Shown: positions 39,371 to 52,650, counted from the first letter of the stretch. The stretch: 64,000 bases of DNA from Morella rubra (GCA_003952965.2 RXIC02000449.1:65129-129128), one strand, 5' to 3'. Notes: generated by a model from the letters alone, not told the origin. Numbers and translations: made by a program.

Positions 39371-39490
39371 ATATATTGTATTCGAGAATACTTTTGCAAT
39401 CAAACAAGCTCCTAGATCTCTAAACTTTAAATTTGCATATATTATATTCGAGAATACTTTTGCAATCGAACAAGCCCCTAGATCTCTAAA
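39365..39490. repeat. 70-bp tandem repeat
   Basis: TCGAGAATACTTTTGCAATC followed by (A/G)AACAAGC(T/C)CCTAGATCTCTAAACTT occurs twice, at about 39381 and 39450. Non-coding, adjoining the family B copy. Confidence 0.7.
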
Positions 39491-39679
39491 CTTGGAAGAG
39501 GTAATGAGGAAAGATATGGAAAACCCGACTTTTGATTTCTCAAACTTGGTTTTTTTGTTTTTTGGACTTGTATGGCTTGTACAAAATGGTAGGGCGTCAC
39601 CCCTCTATATAGGTTTATAAATTCAATCCTAGCCACATATTTCTACTAAAATAAAGATCTGCATGGTCACTGAATATTA

Positions 39680-41212
39680 TGCCTAGTGAGCCAAGTACGT
39701 ATATATGCACAAAATTTATCTAAGGCAAACACCACTGCAAGCAATTCTTTTTTTGTGGTAGAGTAATTTCTTTGTGCTCCATTTAAAGTCCTACTTGCAT
39801 AGTTCAAGACTTAAGGGAGCTTATCCTTGCACTGACCAAGAACATCTCTTATAGCAAAATCACTTGCATCACACATGATTTCAAAAGTGATTGTCAAATC
39901 TAGAGGTTGTAAAATTGGGGCACTAATTGTGATAATTTTTTTAACTTTTCAAAGGCACTTTGGCATTCAGCAGTCGACTCAAAATTTGCATCATGCATTA
40001 ATAATTGGCGCAAAGGTTTAGAGATATAGCTAAAGTCCTTTATAAATCGCGGATAAAAATTAGCATGGCCTAAAAAAGGTCTAATATTTTAACCGTTTTG
40101 GGTACAAGCAATTTAGATATCTCTATTTTAGCTTTATCGATCTCTATACCTTGAGAAGACACAATATTATCCAATACTATACCCTGCTGAACCATGAACA
40201 ACAGTCTTCCCAATTGAGAAGCAGATGCTTCTCTTCACACTTGATAAAAACAGCTTGCATGTTCGTCAAACAATTTCCAACTTAGTTTCCAAAAACAAAA
40301 ACGTCATGCATGAAAACCTCCAACGTGTTCTCAACCATATCACTAAAAATATTGAGCATACATCTTTGAAAAGTTGCAAGAGCATTATATAAACCGAATG
40401 ACATTCTTTAAACGCAAAAGTGCCAAAAGGACAAGTGAAAGTAGTCTTTTCTTGATCTTCTGGTGCAACATCCAGTTGATAATCACCAAAAAAAACTATC
40501 GAGAAAACAATAAAATGCATGTCCAACAACTTTTTCCAACATCTCATCTAAAAAGGGTAAGGGAAAATGATCATTTCTTGTAATTGAGTCAAGCTTCCTA
40601 TCGTGAATACACATTCTCCATCTGGTTGTTAATCTAGGAGGAACTAACTCATTTTTATCATTCTTTACCACAGTAATATCATATTTCTTCGTCAAAACTT
40701 GAGTAGGACTAACTCACTTACTATTTGAGATAGGATAAATTATACCAGTATCAAGTAATTTTAGTTCACTACCACTTTCATCATGGGATTCAACTTTCTT
40801 TGTATTTCCCTGGTAGGTTTTGCATTATCTTCCAAATAAATCCCATGAGTACACACAATGGGGCTTATACCTTTAATATTTGCAACGGTCCATCCGATAG
40901 CTCCTTTGTGTTGTATTAAACTCCGAACGACATACCTTCTTAAGCTAAAGTCAATTAAGATAAGACCATCACAGGAAAAGTGTTGTCATTCCCCAAAAAT
41001 GAATATTTCAGATCTGTCGGCAATGGTTTTAGGCCCAAGTTTAAGGTTTCACAAGTGTTTTCAAAGGTGGAAGTTGTTCAAATGTGAGCGTCCAGTGTGA
41101 ATCCGGTCAGTTCTTTACAAAAGGAAGTGCAGAAACATCTTTAGAAATATCAATCAAGCCACAAACTTCCTCTAACTCTTTTTGTGAATCCGTAACATGG
41201 TAACACATTGCA
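39680..41212 (-). mobile_element. Gypsy pol fossil (reverse transcriptase and RNase H region)
   Basis: Fossil. The minus strand shows reverse-transcriptase phrases of Ty3/Gypsy elements such as KNDKNELVPPRLTTRW, then ITRNDHFPLPFLDEML and EDQEKTTFTCPFGTFAF, followed to the left by RNase H-like sequence. It is broken in several places and has no complete domain. The left end fades near 39.6 kb; on the right it is cut by the solo LTR at 41213. Old. Confidence 0.75.
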
Positions 41213-42639
41213 TGTAACGCCTCGAATCCCAACGGTTAGGAGATTACTTCTATGGGCAAAACCAGTGAAAAGCGACGAAATTTTGACGGTAGAAATCAAT
41301 TATCACAAAATAAACAATCTTGATAACAAATTCACGTTTAAAACTTGAAAACAATCAAATAAAAATACTTTGTTTAAAACTCTTTAAAAACATAAAAAAT
41401 TATACACAAAACACATAATCTAACTAAAACTCTAAGCCTTCTCTCAGCTACCCACCCAGGCGCCATCTAACAAGACTCTCAGCACACTTCTAAATATCAC
41501 CTGAAAAGAGAGAACTGATAAAGGGTGAGTTCGACAAACTTAGCAAGTAAAATTATTATGCTAGGATGCACTTCAGGCTCCACATTTAAAAGGTAAAATC
41601 AATAGAAAGTTGTAAATCTCAATCTAAATAACATATAACTATAGATGTAAAACAACTTTTATCTCTCGTAATAATATTATAGAAAATCTATTTGGCAATA
41701 ATTGTGTGTCATGTTTACTCCATGACAGGGTTGCGCAGTTACTACTTAGCTTGGGATCAACCAAATTAAGCCAATACTATAGGTAGAATTCTCCCTCACT
41801 AAAGTTTAATCAGGTCCAAGTGTGTGCACTAAAAAAGAACCTACAAAATAAACCACTCCATTTTCCAGAATGGGTGCACTTAATGGGTTGCAATTGGTAC
41901 CAATACGTTATCTCTGTAAACTCTTTGCCTCGGGGTTTGAAAATAGATAATATATCATACTATAAACATCACTTTGAATTTGACATCTTTCTATTCTTTT
42001 CATGAAATATAATGCACAAATCTTAAATAACAATAAGCAAAAGGTTTGATTTAAACATTGAAAACATCATTTAACATAAAAATAGGCTCATGTTTACACA
42101 TTTCATGCTATAATCTTTAACAATTTTATCGTAACATAATGCTTGTAAACTCGAGGGTTTTTAATAAAACATGCAATTCTCAAAATATCTCTCGGTCTTT
42201 TAGGAAAATCTAGCATAATAATCTTGCTTACCTCACCCTTCATAACACTTGAACAGTTTATCAATTAAACTCCAAGACCTGAAAAAAAAAAAAAAAAATA
42301 GACCAGAAGCTTCGAAAAGACGATGGATTTCTTATTCTCCCAATCAATGCATATCGCAGAGACGAACAAAGGATTTACAAAAGACTATATTGCAACCATA
42401 TTTAAAGGACTCTAAATTTGAAAAGATGACAAGATTGAGTTGCTATCTATTTTAAAATTCAAAAATAATTTAGAAGTATTCAAATTTCAAAACACTTTTA
42501 AAAAGATAACCTTTTCAAATCAAATTAATATTTCAAACTTTAAACACTTTTAAAATAGGATAACTTTTTCAAATAATTTAAAATTCGAAACCCAATAAAA
42601 TAATATTTTATTAATAATAAGAAAATCCGGGGTGCTACA
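41213..42639 (+). mobile_element. solo LTR with exact 5-bp target repeats
   Basis: 1427 bp, starting TGTAACGCCTCGAATCCC and ending CCGGGGTGCTACA, flanked by TTGCA at 41208-41212 and 42640-42644. Non-coding, with no internal terminal repeats. It is inserted into the Gypsy fossil and therefore younger than it. The orientation is arbitrary. A poly-A tract lies at about 42282-42298. Confidence 0.82.
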
Positions 42640-42644
42640 TTGCA

Positions 42645-43001
42645 GGATTTTCAGCAAGGATATTTGTTGACTATAATGCACAATTAAAGTTTTGATGAAC
42701 ATAAAAAGTGTTTTAAGTGTTTCAATGGACATCTTGAAAGGCCAAAGTGACAACTGTGAAAAGATTCAAGCTTCAAGGAATAAAGGGTTCAAGAGTCCAA
42801 GACTTGAAGACCTTTAGGTTAATTCTTGTAACTCTTAAACTCAGCTAAACATGATGACACACTCACGTAAAACAAATGATTTTGTAGACAAACTCAAATT
42901 CCTTAAAGTGTTTATTTATAAGTGAGTTTTTGTCTATACCGGATGACCGGCATGGTATCCAAATCCCTAGATTCCTCTAAATAATAGGATTCTATACTTC
43001 C
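42645..43001. other. LTR-like debris
   Basis: Sequence such as GTGACAACTGTGAAAAGATT resembles Copia LTR interiors. Borders were not found and confidence is low. It lies between two solo LTRs. Confidence 0.25.
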
Positions 43002-46000
43002 TGTAATACCCCATATCCTGATTAAACATAATTTTATTAATATTTTATGATTAAATTTCAAGATTAAGTGTTGATTACGATAATTTTATATCACTAATGA
43101 TTTCTCATATTTAATATTTTATCCCTTATTTTATGACTCTTTAAGTAATTAAAGAGGATGAATGAAGGAATTTTTTTCCTAATTGTGAATTTATGACGCA
43201 AAAATTTTGTTATTAAGTTACATATATTTTCTTGATATAAATTATTAATGTCGTTAATGATTTTTTTTTTATTTCCTAAGCTTCGATGATTATATGTTCT
43301 TGCTAAGAATCTTCTTCTTGTTCTTTTTGCTTTATTTCTCATTTGTTGCCTTTTTGTGATTAAAATTGCTAATAAGAGAAATTGTGTTCTAGATAACTTT
43401 AATTATTAATTACTTTTCTCTTTTCTATTCTTAATTAAATACCGAAATTTTCATATACTTTTTTCTAAGAGAGTTTATAAATTTTTTTTTATTCAAGTGT
43501 TCTAATCATTTCCTTTATAAATTTCGAGGCCTTAGTATTAATTTTAAAAATTAGTGGAAAGAAAAGAATTAAAATGGGCCTAGGTTTGACTGGCCCTTTG
43601 ACCTCATTTTTGGGTTGTTAGTGCGCTATTTGTGGGCCCATTATCTTTAAAAAACCTGGACATTATTTGAATCTTGAAAGGAGACTTTTGGGCCAATAAA
43701 AATTGGGCTTGTTAAAACCCAAAAAGTCAACCCCATTAGGGATATAAAGTCGCCGGCTGACTAGAGGCTACTAACCTAACCTTGTGTGCTAATTATGAAC
43801 CTAATTTAACTTTTTTACCATTTATAATAATCTATCATTGCGGCCCATATTGCCCAATTACAATGGAGGTTTCTTCTAAAATGAACTTTTGGGTGTAATC
43901 ATTTTAACCCTAATAACTAGCCTTAACTCTAGCATTTAACCCTTAGTTAACTTAGACTTTGAATACGAGAGAGAGAGAGAGAGAGAGAGAGAATTAGCTC
44001 ATATTTGCCTGTTAGAGAGAGAATTCGAGATTCTAGAGAGAGAGAAGATGCAAAAGAAGAAGAAGAATTGGAGAGGAAGGCTTGAAGTATTCGGCCAAAA
44101 ATCAGTGGCGTTTTCTCAATTTTCTCCTCCTTTTCCTCTTTTATTACCTTGATCCTTAGTTCTAACATATACCTTTTCATTTTAGGTGAGAACTAGTAGC
44201 AAAAGAGTCATCAACTCAAGGTAAGGGTGAAGATTAGCTAGGTTTTGTGATGGATGAGCACATATGGCCGAGTATAGCATGTTTGAATTGGAAAAATGGA
44301 GTTTTCATTGTGTAAACTCCATTTTCTCTTGTGTTTTGAATCTTTCTATTACCATTTGTTAGAGCTTTGAAAAAATAAAGACATGCATGGGAGAATTTAA
44401 GATAGTAGAAACCATAGATGACAAAGAGATGAGAAATCGATAGTTTTAGCTCTATATGATTTTTTTAGTTTGAGTTTTCCTTATTTAATGCATTCTTTGT
44501 GTAGAATAGACATATAAACATGTTAAATGAGATGATCAGTGATCAAAATACAACACTTTAGGTCTTAAGGGTCACGGCTTGGTTACTTTTTGAAGAACAA
44601 GTACATGCATGTCTATAGCTTTGTAAGTTATGAAGAAAAATGACATTTGGTTGAAATATTTGTCTTTTTGTAATCTGAGCATGTCTATAAGTGTAATTAC
44701 TTTTATTTCCATGATTAGAGGCCAAATATATGTTAAATGGATAGTCTAGCATGGCTTCTAGTGCACGGTATGCATGCATGTATCATTTTGGACCCTTTGT
44801 GATGAATCCAAGTGATGTGAGTCATTGCATGTGGTTTTGCTTTGATTTTTGAGTAACACTCAAAGATCATGGTGAATTTGTAAACGTTTGGTGAAATTTT
44901 CAAGAGAAAATGGTGAAAGAAAAATTAAGGTCAAGGGGTTTAGAATGCGTAAAGGGCGAAATAGAAAATAGGTAGACTAATAGGCCTAAAAGCCCTATTT
45001 TTTAAATATGATCGTTGAGACTTAAATAGAGCCTAAACTAAGAGGCCTAATATATCTCACAAGGCCCAAAACTGAATCTGAAAAAATGGTAAAAATAAAT
45101 ATGCCCGATAAGCAAAAGGAGCCTAAAGGACTCTAAAACAAAGAAATAAGTCATATTGGACCCAAGATATTTTATGAAGGTTTCCTTTGAAGCCCCTATG
45201 ACTTATAGACAAGAATTTAATATTTTTCTAATAACAAAGCTAAGATTAAAAAAAAAAAAAAAAAAGGAAAATTAAGAGAAAATATAATTCCTTAAAACTT
45301 GGCCTAAGGGCCGAATAGAGTCATCTTAGAGACCCAAGGCCCAATGATTTATTAATTCTAAAATATTTAACTTAAATAGGAGTAATTGGGCCTAGAGGCC
45401 AAATCTGCTAAAGCCAAAAGGGTTGGACCAAGAGGTGCAATCCACAAGGCCTAAAAGGGTTGGACCGAGTGGCCCAATCTGAGGAGAGAGAAAGATTGGG
45501 CTGAGATGTCTACAAGAAAGAAAATTAATGGGTCTTGGGGCCAATGAAAAGAAAGTATATAGCCTAGAAGTTAAGATTGGCTACTAACGAAAATGAATTT
45601 CAAAATGTGTCAGTGAAAGCTTATGATTTGGAGACGTGTTGCGGTTGGCAATACTGTGAGAAAGTATTGTAATGAGTTTGAGATAATCCTGGTTATTGAA
45701 ACGTGTTATAAAAGTATGACGGTACCGATCATTCGGGAGACGTCCAACCACCACACTACAGGGATCAAGTGGGTGGCCTCCCCTAGGCAGGAAGACAAGT
45801 TTTTTGCCTTAAATGGTCCAAGTGTGTGGGTTAGCACAGGACACTCCCAACGAAAGGAGGAGTTAGACGCACAACTCTGATTTTGTGGGTCATTAAGAAT
45901 GTGAGTAAAAGGATATCTCATAAAGGATGTTGGTCTCATTTCTGGCATCACGTACACATCATATAGCTTGATATTCTATTTCATCATTAAATGTTATCAT

Positions 46001-46430
46001 TTCATGTTTTTTTATAATGTATTTATTGCTTATTTGTCATGTTGTACCCCATTTCCCATCCTTACTGAGTCCTTACGACTCACCCATTTCTATTATTGTG
46101 TATGTACGATGTCTAATGATTAACAGATCATAAGGGTACATGAGATCAATAGACTCTCACCCATGGGTCCTAGCTATAGACTGTCTAGAGGCTTAGCACT
46201 GTATAGATATACCAAGGGTCAAAACTTAGGTAGTTGTCTTTTGTTCGGTTTGGTAGTCTGTTGTACCTTGTTGACTGTATATGTAGTGCAGGAGAACTCA
46301 TTTTCTTATGGTAAAATATTATGTTCGATACGTTTATTATGCTGCTATAACTTATGCTTGTGTATAATATTTAGTTTAAAACTTTCTAAATATATTTTTC
46401 TTATGTGATAGCTTTTGGCTCCGACAAGCT
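43002..46430 (+). mobile_element. long LTR, family L relative, right end undefined
   Basis: Starts TGTAATACCCCATATCCTG and carries, at about 45710-45900, the block found in the other two long LTRs (ACCACCACACTAC, CCTAGGCAGG, then CTCCCAACGAAAGGAGG). A TTACTGAGTCCTTACGACTC block follows near 46062. These occur in the order and spacing of the minus-strand copy at 15860-19898. No matching right terminus was found, so it may be truncated. It contains (GA)13 at 43967-43992 and poly-A near 45249-45265. Fossil, non-coding. Confidence 0.6.
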
Positions 46431-46779
46431 ATATATATATTTATATTTTGTAGCCTATGAAAAAAATCGCGTAGGCCCAATATTTTATTAATAGTCCATT
46501 GTTTTAACTTTTTACTAAATTAATTTTTTTACTCCAATTAAATTATATCTTTAACTTTTGAAACCTTTCTACATCATTAATCTATGACTAAACGGATTTT
46601 CCGTTGAATTTTTCCGCATTAAATCTAGTATGGGCATTGTGATCATTCGAACACTTAGGAGAACATTTGTATCATAACTGCACTTAGTTAGCATTCTATT
46701 ACTATAAAGATAGCTTAGACATTTCCATAACCACATTAGGTTTTACTTCTAGTAAAGCTACCAGGTAGATAACAACACT

Positions 46780-47877
46780 CTTTCTCAGACCATGTTTTAC
46801 CCTACATGGCTGAGACTGATTCAATTGCACCCATTAAACGCTCTACAAACGTACTGCTCTTCTGTATCTTCACGGTTGTGTCAAACTATTTCTTATCTAA
46901 AGGAATTGATCGTGCCTCCACAAAGCAAGGAGGTTGCACACCCAATATCTACATTTGAGCACAAAATGGCAACAATACCAACTTAGAGAGCACACAAAAA
47001 AAAATCATTTATCAAAATGACATCAAAATCGTGCGTCAAGATCTACCACAAGGAACTTCACATTGTCGTGCCAATTTCCCAAAAAAAAAGGGGCACTTTA
47101 GGAGTTATGCCAAAGACAAATTTTGGCTTCTGAATTCACAACTTTCACTATACGTCTCTGGCTCTTATTCACCTTTAGATCGAGTTTACTCACCAAGCGT
47201 TTCGCCCCAAGTTGTGCATCGCATCGGTGTCCAACATGGCCAATACATCAACTTTATTCAACTTAACAAGAACATGCATCAAACTCAAAGGGTTTTCAAG
47301 CTCAAAGCATTGAGCATCAGTTGTGAAGGATTAACCTGAGATAGATCATCTTCACCTGCATCATCACTAGTTTCATTGGTTTCAACAACCAATGTGTTTA
47401 ATTTTTTCCGTTTTGGACAATCTTTTAGCCTTTGCAGTCCACTGCAAATAAAACAACCAAAAAAAAGCTTTTGAGTCCTTAACCAAAGACTAATCAAGCG
47501 TCTTTACCTTCCTTCCGTCTTTTCCACGCTTCTCCTTTCGGCTTTCCTTATTTTCCTTGCCCTTGCCTTTTGACAAAAATCGACCAAGGCATCAACAACA
47601 GCCATGGATTTAGGAAGATCGCAAACTTCGTGCCTTCTCATATTCATTTGGTTCCAGCCTTGCAGACCAAACATAAGTTGAAAAGTTTGTCCTCGAATGT
47701 ATTCTTGACATTAAATACCAAGGAACTAAATTGCTTCACTTACTCATGTGCTAAACCATATTGTTTCAACTTCTTTAAAGAATCTCATCCAACCCAGGTT
47801 GTGTTGCAGGGAAGAAATTGCTCTTTTCAATTCCTTGGACAATGCACCCCTATTAAGCCCTGCAACATGGCCTATAT
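46780..47877 (-). mobile_element. Gypsy gag/protease fossil
   Basis: Fossil. The minus strand shows a gag zinc knuckle CFICSGLQRLKDCPKRKKLN at about 47440, the spacer ending NPSQLMLNALS, and a protease-like phrase near 47220. To the right is gag-type sequence ALVDFCQKARARKIRKAERR (about 47520-47600). It is broken several times. Same strand and expected order relative to the pol fossil at 39680-41212, so both may be parts of one old insertion separated by later elements. Right end cut by the LTR element at 47878. Confidence 0.65.
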
Positions 47878-48639
47878 TGAAATAAAAAAATAGACAGAGA
47901 GAATGAAGAATACTTTGTATATTCTGATATGTGTATAAAGTGTACAATGATTCATCCTTTTATGAGAGGAGAGACATAATTATCGGAGGAGAGGGTAATC
48001 TATACAGGATAATATACTAACACCCCCTCAAACTCAAGGTGGGAGTGAAGATGCTAACTTGAGTTTACCAATGAAATCTTGATGACGTCCAAGAGGATGA
48101 GCCTTGGCGAAGATATTAGCAAGCAAATTAGAACAAACGGAGGGCATGGTTGGAACGAGACGGACCGGATTGAACTGGAGGGCCTGATCGGAGCGGGCTA
48201 GTGGGTCGCCAGCATCAAACTTGGATTGGACCGAAGGTGGATCAGGCTAAGCGGTGGGTGAAAATAGGTCAGACCTGGACTGGGCTTTGAATTCGGGCTG
48301 GACAGAAGGTGGAAACTGGCTGGAGCTAAGCTGGCACGTGGAGAAAGAGGCAGGACGTGTGGTGGGCACGTGAAGCGATCTTGTGAAGGTGCACGCGGAG
48401 GAGGACAGAGCGGCAAAGACTTCAAGCAGTGTGTGAGGGCGCATGGGACTTCAAAACAAGGCGTTCTTTCCACCAAACAAGAGTATGAGACACGTAGAAT
48501 AGATTTGAGGCATGGAAAGACTAAAAATCGATGAATAGGGACCCAAATTTTAGTAAAAGAACAACAAGATTGAAGAACCCAAAGAAAGAGAGCCAGAAAA
48601 ATCGATTTAACGTATTAACAGACCAGAAATCGAGATACA

Positions 48640-49315
48640 GAGACAAGATCCACTGCATAGGGCGGAGGCACAAGATCCTACAGGAATCAGAGCATAAACA
48701 CGATTTGCTACATAAGGCAACGGAACAAAATTTGACCGGGGTCAGGGCAGAGACAAGATCTACTGCACAGGGCGACAACACAAGATCCGATGTGGGTCAA
48801 GACAAAGACAAGATCTGCTACATAGGGCGGCGAAACAAGATCCGACCGGGGTCAGAGCATAGACAAGATTTGCTGCACAGAGCAGTGGAATAAGATCCGA
48901 TCGGGGTCAGAGCATAGACAAGATCCACTGCACAGGGAAGTAGCACAAGATCTAACAGTGGTCAGGGCAGAGACAAGATCCGCTACACAGGGTGGCAACA
49001 CAAGATTCGACAGGGGATCAGAGCATAGACAAGATTTGCTACACAGGGCAATGAAATAAGATCCAACTGGGGTCGTAGCAGAGACAAGATCCACTACACA
49101 GGGCGACAACACAAAATCCGACTAGGGTAGAAACATAGACAAGATTTGTTACATAGGGCAGCAGAACAAGATCCGACCAGGGTTGGAACAGAGAGAAGAT
49201 CCACTGCACAAGGCAGTGACACAAGATCCGACAGGGTCAGGATAGAGATAAGATCCGCTGCACTGGGCGGTGGCATCAGATCCGATGGGGGTAGGGACAG
49301 AGACAAGATCTAACG
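48640..49315. repeat. minisatellite, about 12 units of about 55 bp
   Basis: Unit of the type AGACAAGATCCGCTGCACAG, then GGCGGCAACACAAGATCCGA, then CCGGGGTCAG. Units diverge from one another and fall into two types that partly alternate (CAGAGACAAGATCC and CATAGACAAGATTTG), hinting at a dimeric ancestor. The period is not a multiple of three, so it is not a coding repeat. Confidence 0.85.
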
Positions 49316-49849
49316 AACGGTGATCGAAATACTAGATATGTCGAGCAATGACACCTGAAGATGGCCAAGAGGGGACGGATAGTCATCCGAAGATTGTCGA
49401 AGATGGGGCGAATGATCGCCTGAAGATGGCCAGAAGGGCAAATGGGCCTTAAAGATGGCTAAAGATGGGGAGGACAATGACTGGAGATGGTGGTTAGTGA
49501 TAGAGACACCAAAGATCAATGAACAGAAGGCTCGAAGCATATCATCGGAATCTGGTTGGAGAAGGGCGAAAATTCGCCTGAAGATGATCGGAGAGGATTG
49601 CCGAAATCTGGCCGGATAAAGGTGAACAACAGCTTGAAGATGACCAGAATTGGGAGATCACCAGAAGTTCGTTAGAGGGATGCTAGAAGGCTAGAGAGAA
49701 GATTTTGGAAGATCACCGGAGTAATGCAAGGAGGTTGCCTGAATGATGTCGGACGAGCATCGGAAGGCCCATGAAAAGATAAGAAAAGAACTAAACTAGG
49801 CCAGATTGGACTAGGCCTGAATTAAGTTGAACTAGGCCAAGCTAGGGCT

Positions 49850-50290
49850 ACACAAGACCGGACCGGACCACAAAACCAGACCGGATTTGTAGTCTTAGTA
49901 GTCCAAATCCGATCCGGTCCGGACCAAATTTGAAAACCAGTTAAATCCGGTCCAGGCATTTTAAGATCCGGTCCAAATCGGATCGGACAAGATTTATTAA
50001 TATAAATAATAATTTTTTAATACAAATTAAAAAATTTTACCCTAAAATTATGTGTTTTGAGTTCTTTGACCATGCCCCTCACCCTTCAACTAATTTTTTA
50101 TTAAAAGATTTGAGCTGAAAATTTTGAAAAAAAAAAAGTTTAGGAAAAAAAAAAAAGGAAACCGATCCGAACCACTTAAGTGATCCAACCGGACCACTTA
50201 TAAGTGGTCTGGTCCGATCCTTTAATTTAGGCACAGTCGGATTTCAGACTAAAAATTAGACCGGATTTTTAGTTGTACAGTCCTAGACTA
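49850..50290. repeat. inverted CCGGTCC-rich segment
   Basis: The left end TAGGGCTACACAAGACCGG resembles the reverse complement of the right end (TAGGACTGTACAACTAAAAA). The interior carries many ACCGGA/TCCGGT words pointing both ways. It may be a MITE nested in the LTR element. No target repeats established. Confidence 0.45.
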
Positions 50291-50524
50291 AGCTAAACCA
50301 ACAAGAGTGCTGGCCAGCCTGAACCACGGGATCAAAATGGCTCTAATACCACGTTGAAATAAGATAATAGACAAAGAGAATAAAGAATACTTTATATATT
50401 CTGATATATGTATAAAGCGTAAAATTATCCATCCTTTTATAAGAGGAGAGACATAATTATAGGAGGAGAGGGTACCTTATACGGGATAATATACTAACAA
50501 CCTACAAGCACGTCAAGTTATTCT

Positions 50525-50562
50525 CATGGCATGTGCCAGTGCCAGTGCCAGTGCCAGCTTGG
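50525..50562. repeat. short GCCAGT tandem repeat
   Basis: TGCCAG units repeated about four to five times, upstream of the DUF26 pseudogene. A small (CAGTGC)n tract. Confidence 0.7.
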
Positions 50563-50722
50563 CCAGCTCCCGCGCCATGCAAGTCAGCAGGTGGGGCATG
50601 CGTGTATGGGATAGCATGTTGGCTCACAGTCTCACGCAGCACCACATGGCCATGTGCGCACATAGCACCCCCTTGATACCAGCAATGACAAATTATTTTC
50701 CGCAAATAGCCTTTGTGGTATA

Positions 50723-51510
50723 AACTTGAATGGCTTGCTCAATCTGTTGTCCACCAAAGTTTCTCCTCTTGGATTTGGACTTGGCTCGACTGGCCGAGGA
50801 AAAAACCAATTATAAATGGTTTAGCCCTCTGTCGAGGAGATGTCTCGAGAACAAAGTGTAAGACCTGTGTCATTCATGCAGGCAAAGAGCTTCGATACCT
50901 TTGTCCTGGCGGTAAACGAAATCTGGTACGATTACTACCTCTTAAAGTACTCCAATGCAGATTTCTTCTAACGAATACGAGTTCTACATGTGGAACGTCT
51001 AAAGAGCAAAAAAAAATCCCACTTTCTTCAGTCAAAAAGTCAGGTAGGGATAACTATTAAGGGATTGGTTTGGGCAGTCAGGACACAGAATTTAGGAGTG
51101 TGCTTTCTTAAGATCTCAAGTTTGAATTCTTTTATATGTAAATAATTCTTTAAGGTCACTTCTACAATAAAATCAGACTTATTTAATTTGTATGATTTGA
51201 GAGAGTTGTACCGACTCGAAATTTATAAATTTATTAGATGGGTTCCACTCCAATGGACTTGACGAACTGAGTTTTTCCCCGTCACACAAAAAAAAAAATC
51301 AGTTAGCTATTCGGTTAAGCAGCTCGTCCAACAAAGCCTGTGCTAGTCGAAAGTTTTATGCTTAAAGGGAAGCTTTATTGATTGTAAGAAGTGTCTTGAT
51401 GAAGCGCTTGATGAACATCCCGAATGCTGCGATTGCCAAAATAGGTGTGCTAGTTGTTGATAGGAGTTGGAACTTTAGACATTTAGATCTACCCCTTTTG
51501 TCGATGCCTA
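50723..51510 (+). pseudogene. third double-DUF26 secretory gene, broken
   Basis: Closely related to the two live copies at 10.7 and 14.1 kb. Recognisable blocks are NLLSTKVSPLGFGLGSTGRG, then LCRGDVSRTKCKTC (in another frame), TCVIHAGKELRYLCPG, and near the end IDCKKCLDEALDEHPEC-like sequence. It lacks the signal peptide and start. Frame changes interrupt the first domain, about 250 bp of foreign sequence lies at 51045-51300, and the second domain is shortened. It is preceded at once by the LTR element and the GCCAGT repeat. Dead copy, same strand as the live ones. Confidence 0.85.
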
Positions 51511-52650
51511 ATCTCAATTGCTTGCTGTTCTCGATGCATCAAAGGCTGTTACATATCATGTTAAAAACTAAACAATTGTCGAATGGGACCAAGTTTTTTT
51601 GTTTTTTGGTAAGTCAATGGGACCAACTTCTCTGCAGCTTTGTCCATTTTACGCCTCTTTACAGTTTCGTTGAAAACTTTTTCACATAAACCATTTGGTG
51701 CGATTTTAGTCCACGGACGTTTTGGTCGTAAATGACTGCTGTAGGTCTTGACAGGCTCAGCTCACCTAAAACCAGCCTAGCCTGACCCACAGGATCGATG
51801 TCATGTCCCCCAAAAGAGCATGCGTCGGTCCATTAGTTTATGCCTATAATTACCATTAAATGGTTTACATCCAGAACTTTCTAATCAATGACTCTTTGAC
51901 CCAGTTGGCTTGTTTGTCTTCTGAGGATGTTCTTTTCTTGTTTTGGGCCAGAAAATAGAATAATACAATCAGAAATAAATATATCATAAGTAATCTAACC
52001 TTAATTTTGGATTTCCGGGGGATCTTTGCCACCTTGGAAGATTGGTAAGAAATATTTTGCACAGTGGAAAGAAGGATGCCCCCCACATCCACAAAACAAA
52101 TTGCCTTGATTAAAATAAATTGGTAATTTTTTTTTTCTAAATATATTGATAACTTTCTAAATGTGAAACTATGGCACGAACGGAGTTTATGGTGTGAGTT
52201 GTGACCTAAATCTCACTTGATGTGAGAAAAGATATAGAAAAGAAAGATGATCAAGTTTTATATTGAGACTTTATTAGGTTGAATTGAGTTTTATAATTAT
52301 CTAAATAATTTTAAAAATAATAATAAATAGTTATTTTAAAGTTAAAGTATAATAAAATGTAACTGATATTTTTTGTGAAAAGAAAAAAAAAACATGAAAG
52401 TTTTAGAAATCCTAATTCCTTCCAGACGGCAGTTACATCATGCCATGACCTCCATTCATGGCCAGATACATCATTGAACCTTCAGGCCCTGAAAGCGATA
52501 CCAACTGTCGGCACTCGGCTGTAGCAGTGAACATAGCAACGGACTGGATGACCATTTTAACCGCTCTCGTTTTCTCCCTCCCTTTTTCTTCTTCTTACAA
52601 AAAGTAATAGATTCTGTAGACTGTGGTCCGTTATAAAAAGCAAGAAAATA
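51511..52650. other. intergenic, promoter side of the pseudokinase gene
   Basis: No gene, RNA or defined repeat recognised. The last 200 bp are less AT-rich, with a pyrimidine tract (52570-52600) suited to a core promoter or 5' UTR. Confidence 0.35.

Larger units (their letters stand above)
47878..50499 (-). mobile_element. 2.6-kb non-autonomous LTR element with tandem-repeat interior
   Basis: Two 145-bp direct terminal repeats, 47878-48022 and 50355-50499, both TGAAATAA...ACTAACA on the plus strand. On the minus strand, a primer-binding site TGGTATTAGAGCC follows the right repeat (about 50338-50351). A polypurine tract TTTGAGGGGG precedes the left one. The interior has no gag or pol. Instead it holds a 55-bp minisatellite, a GAAGATGG-rich stretch (49340-49740) and an inverted CCGGTCC-rich stretch (49850-50290). 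Flanking 5-mers differ, so no target repeat was confirmed. It looks structurally whole as a TRIM-like element. Confidence 0.82.

Noticed and set aside
48640-49315. CRISPR-like array or coding repeat
   Set aside because: The units run on without unique spacers, the period is about 55 bp and not a multiple of three, and it lies inside an LTR element in a plant genome. It is a minisatellite.
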